A stretch of 64,000 bases of DNA from Ruminococcus sp. (GTDB lineage: Bacteria > Bacillota > Clostridia > Oscillospirales > Ruminococcaceae). A program made the translations under genes and the position numbers. Positions 8,115 through 16,075 of the stretch are shown here, one piece after another. The stretch is taken from contig JAFUXL010000003.1 of the NCBI GenBank assembly GCA_017470905.1, positions 1 through 64,000 on the forward strand, read 5' to 3'. The notes under the pieces were generated by a model. The model was not told where the DNA came from and searched no databases. It was given only the letters and a program-made list of their open reading frames with translations. Every line of letters begins with the position of its first letter. Position 1 is the stretch's first letter.

Positions 8115-10058
8115 TTATAAAATTATTTTTCTTAATTCTATCATATCGAAAACGTCAACAACTCCGTCAGAGTTTATATCGGCATTTTCAAATTTTTCAT
8201 TTTCGAGACCTATTGCGCTGAATATGTATTCCTCCATAAGCACCGCATCGGCAATATTTACCTTGCTGTCGCAGTTAATATCGCCCTTGCCGAAGGGCTG
8301 GACAAAGTTCCACTGCTGTGTATGACTTCCGCTGTGCTGGATTTGTACGACATTCTGTCCCTCAAAGCAGTTTTCTTCCTCAAGACCGAGGCAATAGCCG
8401 CTGAGAGCCGAAATTATTGTATAATGACCGTTTTCGTATCTTATTTTCCATAGCTGACTTCTGCCGTCGTTATTTCCGAAAAGCTGGACATTTCTTTTAT
8501 TCTGCGAGAAATAAGCACCGCCGTCAATATTGTTCACATCAAGGGCAAGACCGGAGCTTTCCTCATAGATTTTATACCAGCCGTCGCCGTTGTATTCTAC
8601 CCGGAAATTTTCATACTTATCCTTTGAAACCTGAATATTCGTCTCGTCGGAGAAATCGCCCTTTACGCCGTCCGCATCGAGGAAGAAATAATTATTGCAG
8701 GCAGCCTGTATTTTATAAACACCGTCCCTTACGGGCTGTTCGTTGGTTACGGGGATAAAGCAGAAATTCTGGTTATTTTCGCCGCTTTCGGAATATGTGC
8801 GGACATTTGTATCCGTAGCTGCGGCACTGTCCTCGACATCGAGGAAATAAGCATTGCATTTTGACTGCAAGGTATAGCCGCTATCGGTTTTTCTTACAGA
8901 CCACAGCTGCGCATCGCTGTCGTTGCCGCTCCATATCTGGACATTTGTGCCGTTCAGGAGCGAGCTGCCGTACACATCAAGGCACATATTGGTATTTTTC
9001 TGTTTTATCTTATAAAATCCGTTGTTTTGGTAGGAGACATTCCATATATCATACGGAGAGGGTGCGAACTGGTTGTCAAAGCACATCTGGACATTTTCGC
9101 CCTCATAGGTTTCGTTGTCCATTGGGGTATCGAGGTAATATTTCATATCGAGAGCGTTATAGATGATATAATCGCCTTCGGGAATGGTTTTTCCTGCTGC
9201 CTCGTCCTCGCTCATGACGTGGCCCTCTTCATTACGGGGGAATGTTCCGCTTGAAATCAGCTCGATTATTTTACCGATAGTATCTTCACCGACTTCGCCG
9301 TCAACTATAAGACCGTTGTCGCTCTGAAATTTCTTTACAGCCGTATCGGTTGCGCTTCCGAACTCCCCGTCAACGCCGTAGCTGCCCGTTGAATATCCGA
9401 GGATATTGTTAAGGGCATATTGCAGCCACTGCACATAGATACCCTCACAGTCCTTAATCATTATCGGGAAATTTACGGGACGGGGATAGGGTATGCCAAG
9501 CTCATCGTCATTCTGCTGGGGTTCGCCGTCCTCGTTGTAGCGGAAAATTCCCGTCCAGCCTGCATAAAAGGGAGTTATTGAAATTTCGTCTCCCAAGTCG
9601 CCCGTAGCGGTTGAACGTCTCGGATAAGATGATGAGGGGGTGTCGCTGTGTGCGCCGACTTCGAGGGCATCGCCTATATACAATTCCGTATGCTCCCATC
9701 TCCAGAGAATATCTCCTCTCTGCAAGCTTGAAACATCCTTCAGGGTTGTCCACGGGATATAGGAAAAGCCTGCCGGAATGAGCAGTGCGTGCATATCATA
9801 GGTTCGGAAAGTGAAATCGCTTGTATGTATTCCGACATTTTCGAGAGCGTGATAAATCAGCGAGGAGCAGTCATAGTCGGGGCCGTCTCTTGATGCCTGA
9901 CTGTAGCCATGAGTTTCATCTGCCGCTATATCCAGAACCCATTGAACAGCCTCTTCGATTTTCGGGTCAAGGGCTTTGGCTTCGGGTACGGTAAATCCGC
10001 ATACGGAAACGGTGAATGCCATTGCAGTGACCGCTCCGACACATCTTTTCGGATTCAA
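8115..10058 (-). CDS. Secreted NlpC/P60-like hydrolase with PG-binding, ricin-type and dockerin domains
   Basis: 647 residues. Signal peptide ~1-29. A cysteine-peptidase/amidase domain of NlpC/P60 type follows, with YDCSSL (Cys64) and GDILWRWEHTELYIG (His123). Next is a PG_binding_1 module (~205-270: VDGEFGSATDTAVKKFQSDN, VDGEVGEDT) and two ricin-B-like/CBM13 trefoils (~290-590, repeated YCLGLEE/MCLDVYG-type and QLWS/QLWK motifs). The C-terminal type I dockerin has two calcium loops (GDINCDSKVNIAD and ADINSDGVVDVFD). It is predicted to cleave peptidoglycan peptides and dock on a cellulosome scaffoldin. TTG start with AAAGGAGA. The leader contains a family-A element and there is a good minus-strand promoter. 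Confidence 0.85.
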   Translation of the reverse strand: MNPKRCVGAVTAMAFTVSVCGFTVPEAKALDPKIEEAVQWVLDIAADETHGYSQASRDGPDYDCSSLIYHALENVGIHTSDFTFRTYDMHALLIPAGFSYIPWTTLKDVSSLQRGDILWRWEHTELYIGDALEVGAHSDTPSSSYPRRSTATGDLGDEISITPFYAGWTGIFRYNEDGEPQQNDDELGIPYPRPVNFPIMIKDCEGIYVQWLQYALNNILGYSTGSYGVDGEFGSATDTAVKKFQSDNGLIVDGEVGEDTIGKIIELISSGTFPRNEEGHVMSEDEAAGKTIPEGDYIIYNALDMKYYLDTPMDNETYEGENVQMCFDNQFAPSPYDIWNVSYQNNGFYKIKQKNTNMCLDVYGSSLLNGTNVQIWSGNDSDAQLWSVRKTDSGYTLQSKCNAYFLDVEDSAAATDTNVRTYSESGENNQNFCFIPVTNEQPVRDGVYKIQAACNNYFFLDADGVKGDFSDETNIQVSKDKYENFRVEYNGDGWYKIYEESSGLALDVNNIDGGAYFSQNKRNVQLFGNNDGRSQLWKIRYENGHYTIISALSGYCLGLEEENCFEGQNVVQIQHSGSHTQQWNFVQPFGKGDINCDSKVNIADAVLMEEYIFSAIGLENEKFENADINSDGVVDVFDMIELRKIIL

Positions 10059-10113
10059 AAAAACATCTCCTTTTCGTACTCATATCTGTTTTTGCGGAGG
10101 GGAGAAAATATCT

Positions 10114-10231
10114 GAATGAGCATTTTAAAGTAATACACAAGAATTTTTATATTTTGTCTCTGTTTTCCCGTCAAAGGCGAGAGGGTAGCATTTCTTTTTA
10201 TTATCACGGACAGTTTTAAATTTGCTCAGTA
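10114..10231 (-). repeat. Leader element family A, copy upstream of the dockerin hydrolase
   Basis: On the minus strand it reads GAGCAAATTTAAAAC, CGTGATAATAAAAAG, a weak central hairpin, ACAAAATATAAAAATT, then TTTAAAATGCTCATTC. It has the same order and sense as copies at 32246, 33105 and 58712. Here the centre is degenerate. It ends 56 nt before the TTG start. Confidence 0.75.
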
Positions 10232-10265
10232 ACAGTTTTTATTTTCTTAATCGATAACATTGTAT

Positions 10266-10294
10266 ATTTTATAATATATTTTCGCATATGTCAA
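10266..10294 (-). promoter_or_regulatory. Promoter of the dockerin hydrolase gene
   Basis: On the minus strand TTGACA (10294-10289), 17 nt, TAAAAT (10271-10266). The leader is about 200 nt and contains the family-A element. Confidence 0.7.
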
Positions 10295-10369
10295 GGAATA
10301 TTCACACAAAGCGAAAGCTTTTTGTATATTTATATAAAGTATGTCGGCTTATGTTGTATAAGATTATCA

Positions 10370-10396
10370 AAAAATATGAGAAAAAGTCATATTTTT
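10370..10396 (-). terminator. AT-rich terminator of the AraC-type gene
   Basis: Inverted repeat AAAAATATGA/TCATATTTTT (10370-10379 with 10387-10396) overlaps the stop codon. The stem is AT-rich, so it is a weak call. Confidence 0.45.
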
Positions 10397-10751
10397 AAAT
10401 TTGGTGTTTTTTTCGGAAAACGCTCGGCGCAGAACCAATTACATCTTTGAAAGCCTTTGAAAATTTGCTGCTGTTGTCATAGCCCAGTTCGCCTGCAATA
10501 TCAATTATTTTGCGGTCGGTATCACGCAGCAGGTCGGCGGCTTTCAGCATTTTCTGCGAACGAGCAAAGGCATATATTGACGAGCCGCAGGCATCTCTGA
10601 AGCTTTTTTTCAGGTGTGTGGGCGATACGTTGAATTTGTCCGCAAGCTGTCTGATGGTTATATGAGTGCCGATATTTTCGGATAAATAGGCGCAAATCTT
10701 ATTTGAAAGATTTATTTGCGCCTGAGTGCAGGAGTTTTTTTCCTTTCCCAT
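10395..10751 (-). CDS. AraC-type HTH protein, DNA-binding domain only
   Basis: 118 residues consisting almost entirely of the two helix-turn-helix subdomains of AraC/XylS regulators (TIRQLADKFNVSPTHLKKSF; IIDIAGELGYDNSSKFSKAF). There is no sugar-binding or receiver domain, so it resembles stand-alone regulators of the SoxS/MarA size class. AAAGGAG precedes the ATG. It has its own leader with a partial family-A element. The target is unknown; the neighbouring ABC cassette and dockerin gene are candidates (inference). Confidence 0.85.
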   Translation of the reverse strand: MGKEKNSCTQAQINLSNKICAYLSENIGTHITIRQLADKFNVSPTHLKKSFRDACGSSIYAFARSQKMLKAADLLRDTDRKIIDIAGELGYDNSSKFSKAFKDVIGSAPSVFRKKHQI

Positions 10752-10775
10752 TAGTACATCTCCTTTGGTTAGTAT

Positions 10776-10834
10776 AAATTTTTATATTTTTTTGTTTCCA
10801 CCGCTGTGTGCAGGGGAAACATCGCTTTTTATTT
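10776..10834 (-). repeat. Leader element family A, partial copy upstream of the AraC-type gene
   Basis: On the minus strand: AATAAAAAGCGATGTTTCC, hairpin GTTTCC...GGAAAC with a short GC stem, then AAAAAAATATAAAAATTTAT. Same sense as the gene. It ends 25 nt before the ATG. The outer arms are missing. Confidence 0.65.
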
Positions 10835-10865
10835 TAGTTAGTATTTTATAACACAGTGTTTTAAT

Positions 10866-10888
10866 AAAAAGGGGAAAATCCCCTTTTT
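10866..10888 (-). terminator. Terminator of the ABC cassette
   Basis: Perfect 10-bp stem AAAAAGGGGA/TCCCCTTTTT with a 3-nt loop, 30 nt past the last stop of the minus-strand operon. Confidence 0.85.
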
Positions 10889-10918
10889 ATCACATCTCCC
10901 CGTGCATGGAGAGGTATA

Positions 10919-12319
10919 TTATTTCATATTCGGGTCAATTCCTGCGTGTTCGCAGAATTTCTGATATGCAGGTATTACCGATGTGTTTCCGCTGTTGAGG
11001 AATGATATGTCCGCAACAGTGCCGATATATTCTTCGTTGAGGAAAACATAGCATTTTTCGCTGTTTTCCTCTGTCGGTACGAGCTGAATTTTTCTGTTTT
11101 CGCCCGATGTGAGGTGATATACGGCGGTGAATACGGGATCATTGAGTTCAGGTTCAGCCTCTGCGTCAACCTCCGAAACGGTTATATATGCAAGCAGATT
11201 ATAGAACGTCTTGAAAAGGCTCAATATTTCGGCATTGTTCAAATCAGCCTCATAGCCGTGACAGGTGGCAATTCCCGTGCTGTTGTCGATTGAAAATTCG
11301 TCCGCCGCATATTCGCAGTCAAATTCAAAGCCGTTCACGGAATACATTGATGCGCCCTCGACAACGTCCGATATAAGGTCATATATTTCATAGCCCGTGA
11401 AGAAAGTATCTGCGCTGTAATATTTTTCGGTGAAGCCGTAGTTTTCGATATAGGCATTTACATAATCGGACGAGTCTGTGATTTTGAAAAGGATTTTTTC
11501 CTGTGAGCCGTCATCGCCCGTGAGCGTGAGAACGGTATCGGGCTTGTCAAATCCGTAATCCGATTTTTCATTCGGGTCAATCGAGAGAATTTCCTGCGCC
11601 TCAAGTCTTGTGAGCGTGGTAATAATGCTTTCGATATTTGCGTTATTCAGGGTAAGCATATTGTATTTATCGGGGAGGTGCCATATGGAATTTTCGTCCT
11701 TTGTGAGTTCATACACGGTTTCGCCGTCTTTTCCGAGACTTATTTTTCCTATCGTGAAATCTCCGTAGGTAGTCATTTTCGGGGAAACTATGCTGAATTT
11801 GTCCGCAAGGAGCGAAACGGCGGAGTCATAGGATATGCCGTATATATTTGATTTTCCGTCAGCCATGGTGTAGAAATAATCCCCCGTGGGGCTTATGTCG
11901 CCGATATATACTGTATAGTCCCTGCTCCCGTCCGAAACGGAAAGCGTATACGGCTCGTCAAGACCGTACATTTTTTTCTTGTCGTCCGTTATTTCCTCAT
12001 AGTTTGTATCCGCCGTGAGAGCGGACATATATGTAGCAATCAGCTGCATTTTTGACTGGTTTAAGGCAAAGTCTCCGCCCTCCGTCAGCGTCCATACATT
12101 GTCATCACTGTCAAGCCCGGCGGTATATTTTCCGTCCGGGAAAGTGAATGTAATTTTGTCAATGCTCTCGGGGTCGATTGAAAAAATAACGTTGTCGTCG
12201 AGAATTTCCTGCTGTTTGCGTGCTTCGTTTTCATTTTTGTTTTTTACGGCGAGGAATGCGCCGGTTGAACCTCCTGCGGCTATGACAAGCGCAATGAGCG
12301 CAATAACAGGTTTTTTCAT
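10919..12319 (-). CDS. DUF4340 domain protein (ABC cassette component)
   Basis: About 466 residues: one N-terminal membrane helix (PVIALIALVIAAGGSTGAFL) and a large extracytoplasmic part with repeated units of DUF4340 type (SIDPESIDKITFTF, VWTLTEGGDFALN, YTVYIGDISPTGDYFYTM; a second round around residues 200-330). The ATG at 12319 overlaps the stop of the GldG-like gene (TAATG) and has GAGGAG upstream, so I prefer it to the longer frame opening at 12343. It is the last gene of a four-gene operon. Its function is unknown; it probably works outside the membrane with the GldG-like partner. Confidence 0.8.
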   Translation of the reverse strand: MKKPVIALIALVIAAGGSTGAFLAVKNKNENEARKQQEILDDNVIFSIDPESIDKITFTFPDGKYTAGLDSDDNVWTLTEGGDFALNQSKMQLIATYMSALTADTNYEEITDDKKKMYGLDEPYTLSVSDGSRDYTVYIGDISPTGDYFYTMADGKSNIYGISYDSAVSLLADKFSIVSPKMTTYGDFTIGKISLGKDGETVYELTKDENSIWHLPDKYNMLTLNNANIESIITTLTRLEAQEILSIDPNEKSDYGFDKPDTVLTLTGDDGSQEKILFKITDSSDYVNAYIENYGFTEKYYSADTFFTGYEIYDLISDVVEGASMYSVNGFEFDCEYAADEFSIDNSTGIATCHGYEADLNNAEILSLFKTFYNLLAYITVSEVDAEAEPELNDPVFTAVYHLTSGENRKIQLVPTEENSEKCYVFLNEEYIGTVADISFLNSGNTSVIPAYQKFCEHAGIDPNMK

Positions 12320-13824
12320 TATGCATATCTCCTCTTGAGCCATACGGCAACGCCAATAAGTGCTATGACTATGGGTGCGACTGTGAATATTCTTAATACA
12401 GACTCGGCTTTTTCTGCGCTGTCGAAATGCATTGTGTCGTATGAATTTGATTTATTTCCTATGCCCATATCGACATCGCTGTTGTAGAGCCATGTATTCG
12501 AGAATAGCGAAAGACCTCTCGTTCCCGAAAGATTATAGGCAAGGGGGTTGTTCACATCGGAGACAGAATTGTCGATAGCCTCGTCAGTGCCTATTACAAA
12601 CAGCTTTGCGCCGCTCTGCTTGTTGTATGAATAGTAGCCGAAAACGAGGGGGGTATCCGTGAGGTATTCCGCATCTTTCTCTGTGTCGGTATCTCCGCCC
12701 ATGGGAGTGCTTTTTGATGTATAGTTGGAGCTGTCGGCGGACTGGGGGAGATTTTCTATTATTGAAGCCTTTTCAATCATGGAGCTGTCGGAGGTGATTT
12801 CCTCGAAACTCCTTGTATGAGATATTCCTGCATTGTAAAGACCGTCCGTTATAAGCTGGTTTATCTCTGTCGTAAGGTCAACAGTGCCGTCATCAAGTGC
12901 GGTGGGATATGATACACGGAAATAAGCCTCGTCCTGTTCGTTGTCGGCATTTCTTAGCTGATACTGTGCGTTTGTCTCCGTAACGGAATTGTAGTCCATT
13001 GTGAGTTCAAATTTTTCGAGGATATATTCGATATTCTTAAATCTTCCCTTTGTGTCACAGGGGGGCAGATACATGGAGAGTGCGCCGCCGTTGTCGATAT
13101 ATTCGACAAGCTTGTCCCTGTCGCTGTCGGGAATATCCTTTTCGGGGGCTGTGAGATAGAGTATGGATGCATTTTCGGGGACTTTATCGACAGCCGAGAG
13201 GTCAAGCTCCTCAATCTGATAGTTGTCGGTTTTTATAGCCGAGGCGAAATTTGAATAATTGTCCTCAAGTGTCTTTTCGCCGTAGCCCGAAAGGAAATAT
13301 ATTGTCGGGAGGTTTCCCGTGGTGCAGGCATATACAGCACCTGCAACAAGTTCCTCTCCTGCATATTCAAGTATGCCGTTGGAGTCCTGCTGGAAAAGCT
13401 TTTTAAAGCTTATTTTCTTTGTAATTCCGTCACATATCACGAAAATATCTCCGTCACTGATACTGAAAACGCCGTCAGGGTCGAGGGAGTCTGCGAGGTC
13501 TTTTTTCTTGTTGGGGTCGAAGCAGGTGAGCGTGATATTTTCCCTTGAGTCCAGCTCTGTGAGAGTGTGATAAAGCGGAAGATACTGCGGTACTTCCTCA
13601 ACATATCTTAATTCCGAGAGGAAATACACATCAATGTGCTTGTCGGCTGCATCGTCCAAAATCTGTGCGGTCTTTGCGTTAAGCGTATATTTGCCAGAGG
13701 GGGTCATGTCTATTACCTTATCATAGTAGCTTGTAATGAGGTTTATCGGAACGAATACCGCAAGCACAAGCAGGGCGATAAGAAAGGCGATGCCGCCCGA
13801 AAAATTGAATTTTTTCTTCTGCAT
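12319..13824 (-). CDS. GldG-like ABC auxiliary protein
   Basis: 501 residues. An N-terminal helix (~10-32), a long extracytoplasmic region with the DTPSGKYTLNAKTAQIL-like entry seen here as DMTPSGKYTLN, the segment LPTIYFLSGYGEKTL typical of the GldG/ABC_transp_aux family, a Ser/Thr-rich stretch, and a C-terminal membrane helix (VAPIVIALIGVAVWL) ending in Arg residues. In Bacteroidetes the family belongs to the gliding ABC complex GldAFG. In Firmicutes the role is unknown. It is followed without a gap by the DUF4340 gene and lies 6 nt past the permease. Confidence 0.85.
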   Translation of the reverse strand: MQKKKFNFSGGIAFLIALLVLAVFVPINLITSYYDKVIDMTPSGKYTLNAKTAQILDDAADKHIDVYFLSELRYVEEVPQYLPLYHTLTELDSRENITLTCFDPNKKKDLADSLDPDGVFSISDGDIFVICDGITKKISFKKLFQQDSNGILEYAGEELVAGAVYACTTGNLPTIYFLSGYGEKTLEDNYSNFASAIKTDNYQIEELDLSAVDKVPENASILYLTAPEKDIPDSDRDKLVEYIDNGGALSMYLPPCDTKGRFKNIEYILEKFELTMDYNSVTETNAQYQLRNADNEQDEAYFRVSYPTALDDGTVDLTTEINQLITDGLYNAGISHTRSFEEITSDSSMIEKASIIENLPQSADSSNYTSKSTPMGGDTDTEKDAEYLTDTPLVFGYYSYNKQSGAKLFVIGTDEAIDNSVSDVNNPLAYNLSGTRGLSLFSNTWLYNSDVDMGIGNKSNSYDTMHFDSAEKAESVLRIFTVAPIVIALIGVAVWLKRRYA

Positions 13825-13830
13825 TGGAAA

Positions 13831-14562
13831 TTACCCCCTGTTCCAGCGTCTTTTTTCTATGGATATATAATTCCATACAAGACATATTATTATAGCGGAT
13901 AAGAAGAAAACAATATCTGATATTCTGATAAATCCCTGTGAGAAATAGCTGAACCTCGGCTGTGCGGCGAATGCATTCAGTGCCGACTGCAATGCAGGAA
14001 ACTGCGATATGAATGCGGTCTGTGCAAAATCGTCAACGAAAAGAAATCCGAACATGATTATTTCACCGACTATGGCGGCGATTATCGAATTTTCTGTGAA
14101 TGACGAAACCAGCATACCGACGGCTATGTACATCGCTCCCCAGAAGAAGAAGCCTGTGTATGCGCATATTAGCTGACTTACTACAACCTGACCGTTAATG
14201 GCTGTGACTATCGGGAAAATCGCCGAGCCTGCTATCATGAAGAGGAACATCGTTATATTTGCGAAGAATTTGCCGAGTACTATCTGCCATACATTCAGCG
14301 GCGAGGACATCAGCAGCACTTCCGTTCCGAATTTTCTCTCGTCCGAGAAAGTCCTCATCGTCATGATTGGAACGAGGAATATGAAGTAGAATATTACATT
14401 GTAGAATATCTCCGTGAATGAAAACTGAAATGAGCTTGAGTCCATATTGCCTATACTCGTATTGAACATATAGGTAAAAAGGAACATGAACAATGCGGCT
14501 ATCGCATAGGCGAAGGGTGTGAAGAAGAAAGACTGGAGTTCTTTTTTGTATACCGAAAACAT
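13831..14562 (-). CDS. ABC-2 type permease (GldF-like)
   Basis: 243 residues with about six membrane helices. The cytoplasmic motif RTFSDERKFGTEVLLMSSPL is typical of ABC-2 permeases of the GldF/NosY type. The start overlaps the ATPase stop (TAATG), which supports tight coupling. Substrate unknown. Confidence 0.88.
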   Translation of the reverse strand: MFSVYKKELQSFFFTPFAYAIAALFMFLFTYMFNTSIGNMDSSSFQFSFTEIFYNVIFYFIFLVPIMTMRTFSDERKFGTEVLLMSSPLNVWQIVLGKFFANITMFLFMIAGSAIFPIVTAINGQVVVSQLICAYTGFFFWGAMYIAVGMLVSSFTENSIIAAIVGEIIMFGFLFVDDFAQTAFISQFPALQSALNAFAAQPRFSYFSQGFIRISDIVFFLSAIIICLVWNYISIEKRRWNRG

Positions 14563-15575
14563 TATTCGCCGTCCTCCTTTGATTTTATTGTTTCATCGGG
14601 CATTTCGCTAAGCAGCTCCTCAAGCCCGTTTCTTTTTTCGGGTGCGTTTATCAGTTTTACGAAAACTTCCTCAAGGTCGGGCTTTTCGGAGAAAATTTCG
14701 CTTATCTGTATGCCGTTCTTTATGAGTTCGGACATTATTTCGTTCTTGACGGTATCGGCATCGCCGTCAGGGACAACGGTAAAGGCAAAGAAATCATTTC
14801 CCTCCGCATCAATTGCGGAAATTTCCTTTACGCCCCTTGTCATTTCGATAACGGAGGCAGCCTTTGTCTTTGAGCCTTTGATTTTTACATGGAGCAGGAT
14901 ATTTCCGCTGACGGATTTTTCGAGGTTCTCAATGGTATCCACAGCCTTTATTACGCCCTTGTTGATTATGACCACCCTGTCGCAGACTGCGCTGACCTCA
15001 CTCAGAATATGAGAGCTGAAAATAACGGAGTGTTCTTTTTTGAGGTCAACGATAATTTTTCTTACCTCCGCAAGCTGATTGGGGTCAAGTCCGACAGTAG
15101 GCTCATCGAGGATTAAAAATTTCGGGTTTCCGATAAGAGCCTGAGCGAAGCCGACACGCTGTTTATATCCCTTTGAGAGATTTTTAATCAGCTTGTCCTT
15201 CACGTCCGTGATTTTGAGCAGTTCGCAGACACGGCTGATTTCGTCACGTCTTTTTCCCGACGGAACACGTTTAAGACCTGCGCATAAGCTGAGATATTCC
15301 TTTACACGCATATCGGGGTAGACGGGGGGAATTTCGGGGAGATAGCCGAGATTTTTCTTAGCCTTTACGGGGTCTTTCGAGATGTCGCTGCCGCATATGC
15401 TGACCGTTCCGGAGGTCATCGGCAGGAAGCCTGCAATCATGTTCATAGTGGTGGATTTTCCTGCGCCGTTGGGGCCGAGGAAACCAAGAATCTCATTATC
15501 GTTTATTGTAAAGCTTATATTGTTGACGGCACGGTTATTGCCGTAGTATTTCGTAAGATTTTCAATAGTAACCAT
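14562..15575 (-). CDS. ABC transporter ATP-binding protein (GldA-like)
   Basis: 337 residues. Walker A GPNGAGKST, signature LSKGYKQRVGFAQAL, Walker B FLILDEPTVGLD and switch histidine (SSHIL) are all present, so it should hydrolyse ATP. The ~100-residue C-terminal extension resembles the DUF4162-type tail of ABC-2 exporters. First gene of the ATPase-permease-GldG-DUF4340 operon. AAAGGAG precedes the ATG. Confidence 0.9.
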   Translation of the reverse strand: MVTIENLTKYYGNNRAVNNISFTINDNEILGFLGPNGAGKSTTMNMIAGFLPMTSGTVSICGSDISKDPVKAKKNLGYLPEIPPVYPDMRVKEYLSLCAGLKRVPSGKRRDEISRVCELLKITDVKDKLIKNLSKGYKQRVGFAQALIGNPKFLILDEPTVGLDPNQLAEVRKIIVDLKKEHSVIFSSHILSEVSAVCDRVVIINKGVIKAVDTIENLEKSVSGNILLHVKIKGSKTKAASVIEMTRGVKEISAIDAEGNDFFAFTVVPDGDADTVKNEIMSELIKNGIQISEIFSEKPDLEEVFVKLINAPEKRNGLEELLSEMPDETIKSKEDGE

Positions 15576-15874
15576 AGAGTTTCTCCTTTCGTATATAATA
15601 CAGTAAGTTGGACGTTTTTATTATCCTATAATAATATGAACACAATATTAATAAACTGTGTACAAAATGTTAATTCATATCCGCCCTGTTTATTAATTGT
15701 ATTGCAGTGCTGTGTGGGATTTGTGAAAGAATATTGTGAATGAAGTGAATTTTGGGAATTAATATTAAATATTTTGTTTCATTAATATAAAATTAAAAAA
15801 TGCAAAATGCCCCCGTATTTTCAAATGGACAAAATATACAAAAAGAATATCCCTTATGTGTGCATTGTACCAAA

Positions 15875-15938
15875 GTTTTTAGTTGAAAAAACTAAAAATC
15901 AATAAACTGTTGACAGAAATAAAAAATTGGACTATAAT
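15875..15938 (+). promoter_or_regulatory. Promoter and upstream inverted repeat of the GH48 gene
   Basis: Perfect TTGACA (15910-15915), 17 nt, TATAAT (15933-15938). Just upstream (about 15875-15898) TTTTTAGTT...AACTAAAAA forms an inverted repeat ending about 11 nt before the -35 box, a possible activator or repressor site. The intergenic region 15576-16075 is otherwise AT-rich with no gene. The ~130-nt leader carries TCCCTTT/AAAGGGA (about 16015-16031). Confidence 0.75.
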
Positions 15939-16075
15939 TATTCATGAAAATAGTTTGAGAATTGTGTGCCGGTACTGTGTGCTGGTATGCATGGAAGTAT
16001 TTTCGTGTACGTTTCCCTTTTTGAAAGGGATTAAGAAATATTTCATCAAAATTTTACTGAGAGGGGTAAAAAAAC

